Origin: Rhizobium leguminosarum bv. viciae USDA 2370
GTDB taxonomy: Bacteria > Pseudomonadota > Alphaproteobacteria > Rhizobiales > Rhizobiaceae
Assembly: GCF_002008365.1 (NCBI RefSeq)
Contig: NZ_MRDL01000009.1
Span: forward strand, 98,747 to 162,746
DNA: 64,000 bases
Direction: 5' to 3'
The notes below the pieces were generated by a model. The model did not search any database and was not told the origin of the DNA. It saw nothing but the letters and a program-made list of their open reading frames with translations. Positions within the stretch are counted from its first letter, which is position 1. Each line of letters begins with the position of its first letter. A program made the translations under genes and the position numbers. Of this stretch, positions 36,306-44,743 are shown one piece after another.

Positions 36306-36415
36306 CGGGGCGCCAGCTGGTTTTCCCCGAGCATGCTGGACATGGAGTGGCCGCTGCGGCTGGTTGCCGTGGAAAAATGAGAGAGATTTGTTTGTTCCGA
36401 CGGGGGCGAATTCAA

Positions 36416-38203
36416 ATGATGATCCTGGCAGTTCGTCGCCTCGTGTTCGTAACACTCATTCCTTTTATTGCATTGGCTTGCGCGTGCCGGGCGGCGACGC
36501 TTGAAAACTCAGTCTCGGGAACACCGATCCCCATCACTGTTGGCGAACTGCTAGAAGCCATTGACGCTGGCGTTGAGATCAAGGGTAGGACGATCCAGGG
36601 AGCAGACCTAGCGAAGGCGCTTCTTGGTTATTCGGCCCGGTCCGGGGGTTGTGAAAAGACGAGGAGCTTGAATATCGTTAAGAGTCTGATCGTTGGCGAC
36701 ATTGCGCTAGGTGAGACGGACATTGTCCAGCCAATTGGTCATACCGCTCGCCATCGCAATATGTTGTTGCCGATCGCGGTTTCCATTCGAGAAAGCACAG
36801 TTTCGGGAGCTGTCGAAGTAGGCTACGTCAATTTTCTTTGCAGGGTCGATCTGCAAGGTTCAACCTTTCAAAGGTCGGTTCTGCTGAAACAGTCCCAGTT
36901 TTGGGGTGAGTTTCGAGCCGATGAGGCGGAATTTGCCGAGAGGCTTTCCGCGCCCGCCACATCTTGGTTTAACCTAGCCTCATTCCGGAAGGCCCGTTTT
37001 CAAGGTAACGTCGAAATGGGGGTCGGCATAGGACAAATCGTACGGTTCTGGTCGACAGTGGACTTTCAGGAAGCCGTTTTTCAGCGTTATGCCGACTTTG
37101 TCTTGGCCGAATTCCAAAGTGACGTCTCGTTTGCAGAAGCCGATTTCCGAATGGACGCCTCTTTTTTGGGTTCGATCTGGGGCAAAGCGTCGCTCGGGCC
37201 ATTCCGGCGGACCGAGTTTAACGCAAAGCTCCGCCTAGATGGCGCCTCCTTTTATCGGATGTATTTCGGTTCGACGATCTTTCGTGGTCCGGTTTCGTTT
37301 TCCACCATTAAAGGGAAGAGCTTGAAATTCGACGGCGGGGTCGTTCAGGATCAGATCATCATCAGCGGCGCCAAGCTCGGCCAATTGGAGATCGGAGGGG
37401 TCTTCGGTACGCAGTTTGAGGGAGAGCTTCACATACAGAATTCCGAAATCGATCACCTCACCTTCATAAAGGCCGTTCTCAAAGAGCCCGTCAGGCTCGA
37501 TGGTAGCAGCGTATGCAAGCTCCAAGCGGTCTGGAGCGTTTTCTATAGTGATCTCGTCATGGATGATGCTTCCTTGGCGAACGAAACGTGCAAGCATTCC
37601 TATCTTCTCCTAACGAGTTCACGGTTTTACGGCGCGCTTTCCGTTTCCAGCGATCAATGGCTACGAAAACCGACATGGTGGAAAGTCTGGCGCGCGGACG
37701 CGCCGCGATTTCAGATATCTCCCCCGAGCGCTTGGGAGGATTTTCGACGTGCCTTCGAGAAGGCGCACGAGCTGCCGCTAGAGAATGATGCGTCCTACCG
37801 GGTTCGAATGTTTGTTGAAAGTAAACAAGTGGGTGTCGACTGGATATCGAGCTGGGCATCTCGAATTGTATGGGGATATGGTTTGCGGCCACTGAGAGTG
37901 GTCGCTTGGGCCACAATCGTTATATTGGTTTTTGCGGCGGCCTACTGGACACAGCTTAGATCGGTGGGCGCGGACCGAGGCATTATTGTGAAAAATGCCT
38001 TGCGAATCTATTTTGCTATCGCTTTCAGCTGCAGGACCGCGTTGAAGCTCTCATACGGATATGACAATACACGCGGGGCTCTTTTCTCTACGATCGCAAT
38101 GCTTGAATCGATTGTCGTCAAGGTGTTGTTTGCGTTCTTTGCATATTCGCTTACGCAGGCAAGCCCGCTATTCAGCGGACTCGTTAAAGGTATCCTTCCC
38201 TAA
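36416..38203 (+). CDS. Pentapeptide-repeat protein with C-terminal channel-like domain
   Basis: From MMILAVRRLVFV the protein has 595 residues and a signal-like N-terminal helix; an upstream ATG at 36377 is possible. The middle (about residues 60-350) is a right-handed beta-helix of pentapeptide-type repeats such as ADFVLAEFQSDVSF and AEADFRMDASF. Two membrane helices near the C-terminus (VVAWATIVILVFAAAYW and STIAMLESIVVKVLFAFFAYSL) flank a loop with SYGYDNTRG, the layout of two-helix ion channels. It follows the MBL gene by 110 bases. A membrane effector role is plausible. Confidence 0.75.
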   Translation: MMILAVRRLVFVTLIPFIALACACRAATLENSVSGTPIPITVGELLEAIDAGVEIKGRTIQGADLAKALLGYSARSGGCEKTRSLNIVKSLIVGDIALGETDIVQPIGHTARHRNMLLPIAVSIRESTVSGAVEVGYVNFLCRVDLQGSTFQRSVLLKQSQFWGEFRADEAEFAERLSAPATSWFNLASFRKARFQGNVEMGVGIGQIVRFWSTVDFQEAVFQRYADFVLAEFQSDVSFAEADFRMDASFLGSIWGKASLGPFRRTEFNAKLRLDGASFYRMYFGSTIFRGPVSFSTIKGKSLKFDGGVVQDQIIISGAKLGQLEIGGVFGTQFEGELHIQNSEIDHLTFIKAVLKEPVRLDGSSVCKLQAVWSVFYSDLVMDDASLANETCKHSYLLLTSSRFYGALSVSSDQWLRKPTWWKVWRADAPRFQISPPSAWEDFRRAFEKAHELPLENDASYRVRMFVESKQVGVDWISSWASRIVWGYGLRPLRVVAWATIVILVFAAAYWTQLRSVGADRGIIVKNALRIYFAIAFSCRTALKLSYGYDNTRGALFSTIAMLESIVVKVLFAFFAYSLTQASPLFSGLVKGILP

Positions 38204-38250
38204 TGGCTGTCGGGCACTTACTGCTGTTCCAAGTGCGCTTGGCCTGTGCC

Positions 38251-38541
38251 TTATTCCACTTCACCAAAGGCGTTAGCGATGGGGGTCGATGTAGATTGTA
38301 TCCTAGTTAATAGCGTCGACAGCAGGTTCAGGGCCGATGCATTTATTGAAAGGTTTTCCTGACTGCGAGGGCGGAAGTGGCCGAGACGGTGAAGATGGAC
38401 CGCCCCGCTCAACAAGGCTGCGCGATATTCAATCCTGGCGGCTGCGCTGCCAAAATGCTGCTGCTCGGCCATGGCTTTGAACATTGAGATTTGTAGATCC
38501 GCATCCGCGCGGGGCGAGTGTCGCGACCGGAATCGCGTCAA
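38251..38541 (-). CDS. Unassigned small protein (low confidence)
   Basis: A 96-residue leftward frame with regular codon use (MTRFRSRHSPRADADLQISM to IANAFGEVE) and no overlap with any known gene. It has no clear ribosome site or domain. The surrounding stretch 38204-38831 shows nothing else that I can support. Confidence 0.3.
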   Translation of the reverse strand: MTRFRSRHSPRADADLQISMFKAMAEQQHFGSAAARIEYRAALLSGAVHLHRLGHFRPRSQENLSINASALNLLSTLLTRIQSTSTPIANAFGEVE

Positions 38542-38831
38542 AGAGTAACGCCGAATCTCAGGCGCGCGCGGGTTACGAAATGGAGTTTGGCAAGACGACC
38601 TTGCGCTGACGGCAGAGGTCGAGCGCTATGATGTTGGCCACCTTGAACCAAGTGGAAAGGATCCGAAGCGCACGCAAGCGACCCACGCAACGTGATCGCC
38701 TTGATGGGATTCGGATCGGCGACCAGCAAGTTTTTTGTTCGCTTTCGAGCAGACTATGTAGGTAGAGCAGGTACTTAGCCCCACCGCTGCTACTTCAAGA
38801 CGGTCAGTATCTTGGCGCACTATTGGGGCGT

Positions 38832-39194
38832 TTAATCGGTGTCTGAGCTCCGAAACCATCGGATCTGGCCGATGATATTGGTCCAGTTTGTCGATGCCTC
38901 TTTGCCGTGTAGGGACGCCAAGACAAAATGCGAAAGGGCCAGAAGGACAAGAACCGACAGGAAACACGTCAGCAACGACGCGACTGTCAGGAAGAGTAAT
39001 ACGCAACTCACGAGTAGCAACATAGCGACGATCAACACAATCCTTGCCGTGGACTGACATTGCCGCTCATGGCGGATGGTCGCAAGGATATCGTGACACA
39101 CATCCGGAGGCAAACCATGAAGTTCCCCTTGGATGTCCGTATTGCGCATGAGGCCGCCTTTATCAACGCTGGCGTCTAACGCTGTCTTTGCCAT
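38832..39194 (-). CDS. Small two-helix membrane protein
   Basis: From MAKTALDASVDKGG, preceded by AAGGG, the protein has 120 residues. A soluble N-terminal half with a CHDILATIRHERQCQ segment is followed by two close hydrophobic helices (IVLIVAMLLLVSCVLLFL and LTCFLSVLVLLALSHFVLA) and a short basic tail. It begins 31 bases after the GTPase stop and is the last gene of the leftward operon. It could anchor the GTPase or act as a membrane-disturbing effector. No family is recognised. Confidence 0.65.
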   Translation of the reverse strand: MAKTALDASVDKGGLMRNTDIQGELHGLPPDVCHDILATIRHERQCQSTARIVLIVAMLLLVSCVLLFLTVASLLTCFLSVLVLLALSHFVLASLHGKEASTNWTNIIGQIRWFRSSDTD

Positions 39195-39225
39195 GTTGGA
39201 TTCCCTTCGCCCAGCCTGAGCTCGA

Positions 39226-41493
39226 TCAGATAATGCCACTGGTCAGCGTGCCGCCGGAATTGCGAACGGCATCATGGACAACGGTCTGGACCTCTTCCAA
39301 AAATTCCGCCGACGTCGAGCTAAGGTCTGGCCCCAGCAGGGGCGAGCCTTCCAAGAAAATTCCTTGGATCGCCCGGGCTCGCTCAAACGTCGAGCCACGC
39401 CCCCTTAGATGAAAGGCAGCAACCCAACGCTCGTGTCGATCGTCGATTAAACGACGTGCCGCGAGCAGCTTGAGCTTGGCGTAAACCTCGCGCTGAATTC
39501 GAGACAGAATTGCCACCGCATCTTCGTCACTCGGAGCGGGACCGTTCCATTTGTGCGGCGTGTCGAGGTAGCGGGTGATCTTCTCCGCGAGACGGGCGAC
39601 CAGGTCTGCGGCAGGCATAAGGTTCGCGGCTTTGTACTCGCAGTTTTCCTGCCGAAGGACAACGCGGCGGTTGAGCGCTTTGATTTCTCCCCAGTGGGCT
39701 CGTCTGACCCCGGGCGTGCCACCGAACCCGAGAATGGCGTCCCAACGACCATGAAACTCGTTGACAGCACCCTGAATTGAAAAGTGCAGGCGCGCCAAAT
39801 TATAGGCCGGCTCTGCCTTTGTTGGTGTCGCCTGCTCCGCACCTTTCGATGCAAGGAATTCTATCAAGCGGCGAAGCTCTTTTGCCGGCGCCGGGTTCGC
39901 GTCACTAATGCTTCGATCGAGGTAGCTGAGCATGAAGCACCGATCGTCAATATCGCGCTCAAGAGCACGAACAAGTGGCGCTCCGACGACGTCACGGAGA
40001 CTTCCCAACGCTTGTGTCACGGATGCCATGACGTGCGCTTGCCTCGCGGCAGCGGTCGGCAGGTTCGCCTGACGTTTCAGGCCGTCGAAATGGCTGAAGG
40101 CGATCGCCAGCTTTTGGTGGTACCCGCTTGCAGCGACTGCCCTCAATAGCGAGGTCGGCCCCTCAAGCATGGGCGCCTTGGCGCTATCGACAAGCAAGAT
40201 CACGTCGACGTCTTCAAAACGACCCGTAACGTGGGACGATATCCCAGCCGCCGAATCTTTTGTATGGCCAACCCCCTCCCCGTCGAACAGCACAAATTTC
40301 CGGCTGCTTGATCGGACCGGTGCCTGAAAGGGTCCCTTGACGCGAATGCCGTCAACTAGCGGAGTCAGGAGCGTGCCGTAAGAGGGGGCATAGTTGCTGG
40401 ACAGGCGCCTGATGGTGGGAATGAACTCGTCACGCTTGCTCGACAGGAACGTCCAGGCTTCCGGCCAGCCCCCAGGTCGCCGAGATAAGCCCTCGGTGAT
40501 CGTGTCGAACCGCTTGCGGATCTCGTCCATGATATCACCAACGAGCTCATCGAAGTCGGGTAGCATCTGGACGGCTTCCTCGAAGCGATCCTGCGCATCC
40601 TCACGCGCTTCCCTGCCGTCGAAATCCGAACTGGCAAGGATTGTCGCTTTCGCCTCATCTGAAAGTGCCCTGATCCGCTCAACATAGCCGCGCAGTACGG
40701 CCTGCATTGCATCGACCTCGACGTCTGTGGGCGTGAGTTCGCCGGCGGAATCAAAATCGGGACCATCGTCGTCGAAGCCATCAAGCTCGTCTGCGCCTTC
40801 AGTTTCAAGACGTCCCCATCCGCCAAGGATGTAACTCAGGCGAAAACGCATATCCCGGTGCTGGAGCAGCCGCTCCGCAATCTTCTCGTTGGATACAGTA
40901 TCCCAAAGGCTGGCGCAGGCGTCCGCCACGCATTCATGCACCAACGTTTGAACCGTCCATTCGCTGAAGAACGTCGCAACACAGGAGTAACCGGCGTCCT
41001 CCGAACCGGTGACGACCTCGATATCGGAAATGGTCGTGCGTGATGCGGAGGTGGACGGGAACCGATCAGTTTTGGGGTCGGATCCGATAAGTTGGCGTAA
41101 AAGCGACGTCTTGCCGGCGCCTGTCGATCCAACAAGGAGGACCCTCGCATAGCCTTGGGATTTCGTCGGCAGCGGCAAGCGCGATTCACGGATGTCGAAC
41201 GAACGGTCCGTTGGCGTCGTCAGATCATCGTAAAAGGCCCGCACGACGACTTCGTCAAAAGTCTTGGAAGCTTCGCTCTGGCGTGAGGTGTCGAACCAGC
41301 CCTCATCGCTCAGGAGTGCATTCATTTGCTCGACAAGGATCTGAGCGCGGGCTTCATCCGCTGTGCCGGTGCTGCGGCGCATCTTGCGCCCGAGCTTGCC
41401 CCTGGGGTCAGGTTTCAACGGATGACGAAAGGCAAGAACCCAAACGGCGCCGTCTTTGGCTCTGGTCTTGGAAGCTGTAAAAGTGTCGAGCAT
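39226..41493 (-). CDS. P-loop GTPase-like protein with integrase-like N-terminal region
   Basis: From MLDTFTASKTRAKDG the protein has 755 residues. The first 65 (VWVLAFRHPLKPDPRGKLGR, then RRSTGTADEAR) resemble the arm-binding N-terminus of tyrosine integrases. A P-loop NTPase follows with Walker A GSTGAGKTS at residues 122-130, a second motif FVLFDGEGVGH and DVDVILLVDSAK, as in dynamin-like or septin-like GTPases. A helical C-terminal half ends with FLEEVQTVVHDAVRNS. It shares an operon with a methyltransferase, a membrane coiled-coil protein and a small membrane protein. Function unknown; a defence role is inferred from location. Confidence 0.7.
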   Translation of the reverse strand: MLDTFTASKTRAKDGAVWVLAFRHPLKPDPRGKLGRKMRRSTGTADEARAQILVEQMNALLSDEGWFDTSRQSEASKTFDEVVVRAFYDDLTTPTDRSFDIRESRLPLPTKSQGYARVLLVGSTGAGKTSLLRQLIGSDPKTDRFPSTSASRTTISDIEVVTGSEDAGYSCVATFFSEWTVQTLVHECVADACASLWDTVSNEKIAERLLQHRDMRFRLSYILGGWGRLETEGADELDGFDDDGPDFDSAGELTPTDVEVDAMQAVLRGYVERIRALSDEAKATILASSDFDGREAREDAQDRFEEAVQMLPDFDELVGDIMDEIRKRFDTITEGLSRRPGGWPEAWTFLSSKRDEFIPTIRRLSSNYAPSYGTLLTPLVDGIRVKGPFQAPVRSSSRKFVLFDGEGVGHTKDSAAGISSHVTGRFEDVDVILLVDSAKAPMLEGPTSLLRAVAASGYHQKLAIAFSHFDGLKRQANLPTAAARQAHVMASVTQALGSLRDVVGAPLVRALERDIDDRCFMLSYLDRSISDANPAPAKELRRLIEFLASKGAEQATPTKAEPAYNLARLHFSIQGAVNEFHGRWDAILGFGGTPGVRRAHWGEIKALNRRVVLRQENCEYKAANLMPAADLVARLAEKITRYLDTPHKWNGPAPSDEDAVAILSRIQREVYAKLKLLAARRLIDDRHERWVAAFHLRGRGSTFERARAIQGIFLEGSPLLGPDLSSTSAEFLEEVQTVVHDAVRNSGGTLTSGII

Positions 41494-41495
41494 TT

Positions 41496-41575
41496 CATTG
41501 TTCCAGATTGTTCCCAAACGCTACATTGCGGGCGCCACGGCGTCAATACTGCATCTGGAACAATCTGGAACAATG
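41496..41575. promoter_or_regulatory. Perfect 19-base inverted repeat before the GTPase gene
   Basis: CATTGTTCCAGATTGTTCC (41496-41514) and its exact complement (41557-41575) face each other across 42 bases. Each arm is built of two GGAACAAT units. It lies directly upstream of the GTPase start, inside the operon. It may be a regulator site, a transcript hairpin or a recombination site. Confidence 0.6.
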
Positions 41576-41607
41576 GCAAGCGCCGCCGCGGCGGCAAACC
41601 GGCAACG

Positions 41608-42468
41608 CTAAATCCACTCTGCAAGCGCGAGATTTGCCGGGATGTACAACGCTTTTAACGGAGCATGTGCCCTACTGCTGTCTTGAACAAGTTCGCGTAT
41701 TCGGCTCTTCAGCCGGCTCATTTCAAGGGCGAGCACATCGTCCAATGCGCGTGGGTAGACGAATTTTTCGAAGCGATCGGGCTCATTCTCCAATTGCCCC
41801 GAATGGGCAAGATCCAGCATCGAAAAATGTAGGGCTGCGCGCGAGAGATAGGGTAAGATAGCGGGATCGACCAAACCAGATTTCTCGCGGATGAGAGTGC
41901 GCAACATGTTTCCGTTGTCGACGAGGCCTTTGACGATCGCCTTGTCGGACGGAGACAGCGAGGCGCGCCACGCAGGGTCCACGAGTTTCAACAGAGTTCG
42001 CATGCTAGGGTCGCTGTGATGGGCCTTGAATTCCCGTGCAATCAGCTGGTTTTCTTCAGCCACCTGCTGGAATCGCCCATAGAAGTCGTTCAGCCTCACC
42101 TGGATTTCCCTGATCTCCTGCTCATTGGCTTTCTGGTTGATCGCAGCAACGTTGTTCCAACGGCCAACCAGCGCTCCAATTAATGCCCCACCCAGACCCG
42201 CGAGCGCTGCTACCCCCGGCTGAAGCAGTTTATCCCACCATGGAGCGCTGGCTGTCCTTTCGATTTGCGCGGCGGCCGGCTGATCAACGGGCTCCTTTGA
42301 TCCGACCGGCGCTGGTGACGGCATGCCGGCATCCTGTACGGTTTTCTCGACCGCTTGCGCTTGCACAGGCGTCGCGACCGGAGCATTACCAGTTGGTGTC
42401 TCGCCGGTTTGAGCGAACATTGCCCCTGGAAGACAAAGGAATCCCGCGGTGAAAGCGATTATTTTCAT
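41608..42468 (-). CDS. Membrane protein with signal peptide, one helix and cytoplasmic coiled coil
   Basis: The 286-residue protein has an N-terminal signal (IIAFTAGFLCLPGAMFA), a Pro/Ala/Gln-rich linker, one membrane helix (GVAALAGLGGALIGALVG near residue 85), a coiled-coil region (INQKANEQEIREIQVRLNDF) and a C-terminal helical domain. This layout suits a membrane sensor or anchor. It overlaps the methyltransferase stop by 4 bases and precedes the GTPase gene. No family is recognised. Confidence 0.7.
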   Translation of the reverse strand: MKIIAFTAGFLCLPGAMFAQTGETPTGNAPVATPVQAQAVEKTVQDAGMPSPAPVGSKEPVDQPAAAQIERTASAPWWDKLLQPGVAALAGLGGALIGALVGRWNNVAAINQKANEQEIREIQVRLNDFYGRFQQVAEENQLIAREFKAHHSDPSMRTLLKLVDPAWRASLSPSDKAIVKGLVDNGNMLRTLIREKSGLVDPAILPYLSRAALHFSMLDLAHSGQLENEPDRFEKFVYPRALDDVLALEMSRLKSRIRELVQDSSRAHAPLKALYIPANLALAEWI

Positions 42469-43085
42469 TTCCGCTTCTCTTTTGAAAACCCTTTGCGCTT
42501 CGCAATGCAGCTAATCCACCCGTCGTTTCCGAGGCGGGTCTTATCGCGCCGCCCGGTGCGCAGCTCCAACACGGCGAATCCTGCGCTTTCGATCCGATCC
42601 CGCCACTCATCTTCCTCGTAATAGGAAAAGAGCCGACCGTCCGTATCCCGATGACTGCCCTGACCTGCTTTTACAGAGCTAAAGAAGACACCGGGCGGTC
42701 TGAGAATGCGTGCCACTTCGGCCAGCGCCAAAGGCAACTCGTCAGGCCGTAAATGGAGCAAGGAGGCCGAGGCCCATGCAGCCTCGAACGAACAGCCCGC
42801 AAAAGGAGCTTGGGTCATGTCGCCAACGACCACCGGACATGCGGAGGCTTTCGCCGCAATCACTGCAAGCTGTCGCGAAAGGTCGAGGCCCACCGGTCTG
42901 AAACCGAGCCCCAGCATCGCTGACAAATCACGACCACTACCGCAGCCAAGATCAATCACCGAGCCGCCGGGAACGACCAGCTTTGAGAAACGCACGAGAG
43001 CATCGTCCATTGAACGGCCCGACGTAGATCGCGCGTAATCGACGGCGTTTTCTTCGTAGAAGCGAAGCGTATTATTGTCGGTCAT
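42465..43085 (-). CDS. Class I SAM-dependent methyltransferase
   Basis: From MTDNNTLRFYEENAVDYARS the protein has 206 residues. It shows motif I VIDLGCGSGRDL, the GLDLS acidic strand, VVGDMTQAPF and AWASASLLHLRPDELP, as in small-molecule methyltransferases of the UbiE/Methyltransf_11 type. No DNA methyltransferase motif is present. It heads the leftward operon that includes the GTPase. The divergent control region of about 150 bases separates it from the XRE-ssp operon. Confidence 0.85.
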   Translation of the reverse strand: MTDNNTLRFYEENAVDYARSTSGRSMDDALVRFSKLVVPGGSVIDLGCGSGRDLSAMLGLGFRPVGLDLSRQLAVIAAKASACPVVVGDMTQAPFAGCSFEAAWASASLLHLRPDELPLALAEVARILRPPGVFFSSVKAGQGSHRDTDGRLFSYYEEDEWRDRIESAGFAVLELRTGRRDKTRLGNDGWISCIAKRKGFSKEKRK

Positions 43086-43183
43086 TGCGTCTTCGTCCCT
43101 GTGCCGCCGGCATCGATCTGCTCCCAGGTCGAACCGACCAGAATTCGGTTCAAAACATCCGCAACCCAAACGTGAGCTCTATA

Positions 43184-43205
43184 CCTATGGTTTTTTTGCC
43201 ATAAG
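43184..43205. promoter_or_regulatory. Imperfect palindrome in the divergent control region
   Basis: CCTATGG and CCATAAG pair at 6 of 7 positions around a T-rich spacer, 35 bases before the XRE start. It is a candidate operator for that XRE protein and lies where it could control both divergent operons. Confidence 0.35.
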
Positions 43206-43239
43206 ATGGCTTCATCGAATCAGACCATACGGGCAACGC

Positions 43240-43557
43240 GTGACGGATAGTCAAGATACCAGCTTTGGCAAGCCGCCGCCCCATTCACCGAACAAATCCG
43301 GGCGGGCGCTCCGATCGACCCTTGCCGTGGCGTTGGCCGATACGCTTTCCTCCCGCAAGCTCAGTCAGATCGATGCGGCGCGAATTTGCGCGACGGATCA
43401 GCCGACGCTCTCGAAGGTTCTGAAAGGCCGCAATGTCGGAGTCACAGTCGACAAGCTCTTTTGCTGGCTTACAGCGCTTGGCTGCGACATAGAAGTCCAC
43501 GTCAACCGGGCTCCGGGCTCGAAAGCAGGAGACGTGCGGGCGGTGATTCATGACTGA
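43240..43557 (+). CDS. XRE-type regulator leading the phosphorothioation operon
   Basis: The GTG start at 43240 gives 105 residues. A helix-turn-helix occupies the middle (KLSQIDAARICATDQPTLSK, then VLKGRNVGVTVDKLFCWL), as in HigA/XRE-type regulators of the ssp or toxin-antitoxin class. Its stop overlaps the sspA ATG by 8 bases. Upstream of GTG the open frame extends to 43075 but has no start. It probably represses or tunes the modification operon. Confidence 0.75.
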   Translation: MTDSQDTSFGKPPPHSPNKSGRALRSTLAVALADTLSSRKLSQIDAARICATDQPTLSKVLKGRNVGVTVDKLFCWLTALGCDIEVHVNRAPGSKAGDVRAVIHD

Positions 43558-44743
43558 ATCCCGCCTATCTTTCGCAACGGCGTCGGCCGTAAAGACGCCG
43601 ATTTATCTCGATCATCATGCGACAACCCCCGTCGATATTCGTGTCGCTGAAATCGTATTCAATATGATGGTATCCACCTTTGGCAACGCCAATAGCATCG
43701 ATCATACCTTTGGCGAGGCCGCGGCGACGATCGTGGAAAACGCAAAGAGCAATGTTGCAGAGCTAGTCGGCTCGGACCCAGCCAATGTATTTTTCACCTC
43801 GGGCTCAACGGAGGCCATCAGGCTCGCAATATCCCATGCCATCGGTCCGGCTCGTGCTTCACCGTTGCACATCGCCCTCACCCGTGTCGAACATCAGGCC
43901 CTGATCGACACAGTGAGGCTTGCTGAACGGCTCGGTATTGCCGTCGTCACCTGGATCGACGTCGATCAGCAGGCGCGTATAAGTTCCGGGAGCCTTCTCG
44001 CTGCCTTGCAAAGTGGAGCCGATCTTGTCTGTGTGATGGCTGCAAACAACGAGGTCGGAACGATCTACCCTCTCGAAGAGATAATCTCCCTCGTCCACAG
44101 CCATGATGCCGCAATCCTTGTAGACGCCACACAGGCCGCAGGACGTATCGGTTTGGGTGGTATCGGCGCCGACATCGACTACCTCATATTCAGCGGCCAC
44201 AAGATTTACGGGCCGAAAGGGGTGGGCGCGCTGGTCTCCGGTGTCTATGACGCTGGTCGGGTTTACGGATTGGGTGCGACCCATGATGCGACACCCAACG
44301 TGCCCGGAATCGCAGGAATGGGCGAAGCCTGCCGGATCATGCAATCTGAAGGCGCGATCGAAACGCACAGGATCGCCGATATGCGTGACCGGTTGCAGGC
44401 AGAGCTTCTCCGACAAATTCCGGATCTGGTTGTGAATGGCGACAAGCAAAACCGTTTGGCTCACAATCTGCACGTGTCGGTCCCCGGCACACCCAACGAT
44501 CTGATCCTAAGTCGCCTCCGAAAGAAAGTGGCGATTTCGACGGGAGCGGCCTGCATGTCTGGCGCCCAGAGCCCTTCCCATGTTCTGCGTGCGATGGGGT
44601 TGGCGGATGGGTTGCAGGACGGTGCTCTACGCATCGGGTTGGGACGTTTTACATCTGAAAGTGACATTGAAAACGCCGCCCTTGAAATTGTCGCGGCCGT
44701 GAACGATGTCCGAAATGCCATGGCAGGACAAGACTATGAATGA
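43550..44743 (+). CDS. sspA: Cysteine desulfurase of the phosphorothioation system
   Basis: The 397-residue PLP enzyme has the IscS/DndA-type fold: YLDHHATTPVDIRVAEIVFN, FFTSGSTEAIRLAI, the PLP lysine in SGHKIYGPKGVGAL and the catalytic cysteine in STGAACMSGA. It takes sulfur from cysteine and hands it to SspD for exchange of a backbone oxygen. Named SspA because sspB, sspC and sspD follow with overlapping ends; a DndA or IscS-type name would also fit the protein alone. Confidence 0.88.
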   Translation: MTESRLSFATASAVKTPIYLDHHATTPVDIRVAEIVFNMMVSTFGNANSIDHTFGEAAATIVENAKSNVAELVGSDPANVFFTSGSTEAIRLAISHAIGPARASPLHIALTRVEHQALIDTVRLAERLGIAVVTWIDVDQQARISSGSLLAALQSGADLVCVMAANNEVGTIYPLEEIISLVHSHDAAILVDATQAAGRIGLGGIGADIDYLIFSGHKIYGPKGVGALVSGVYDAGRVYGLGATHDATPNVPGIAGMGEACRIMQSEGAIETHRIADMRDRLQAELLRQIPDLVVNGDKQNRLAHNLHVSVPGTPNDLILSRLRKKVAISTGAACMSGAQSPSHVLRAMGLADGLQDGALRIGLGRFTSESDIENAALEIVAAVNDVRNAMAGQDYE

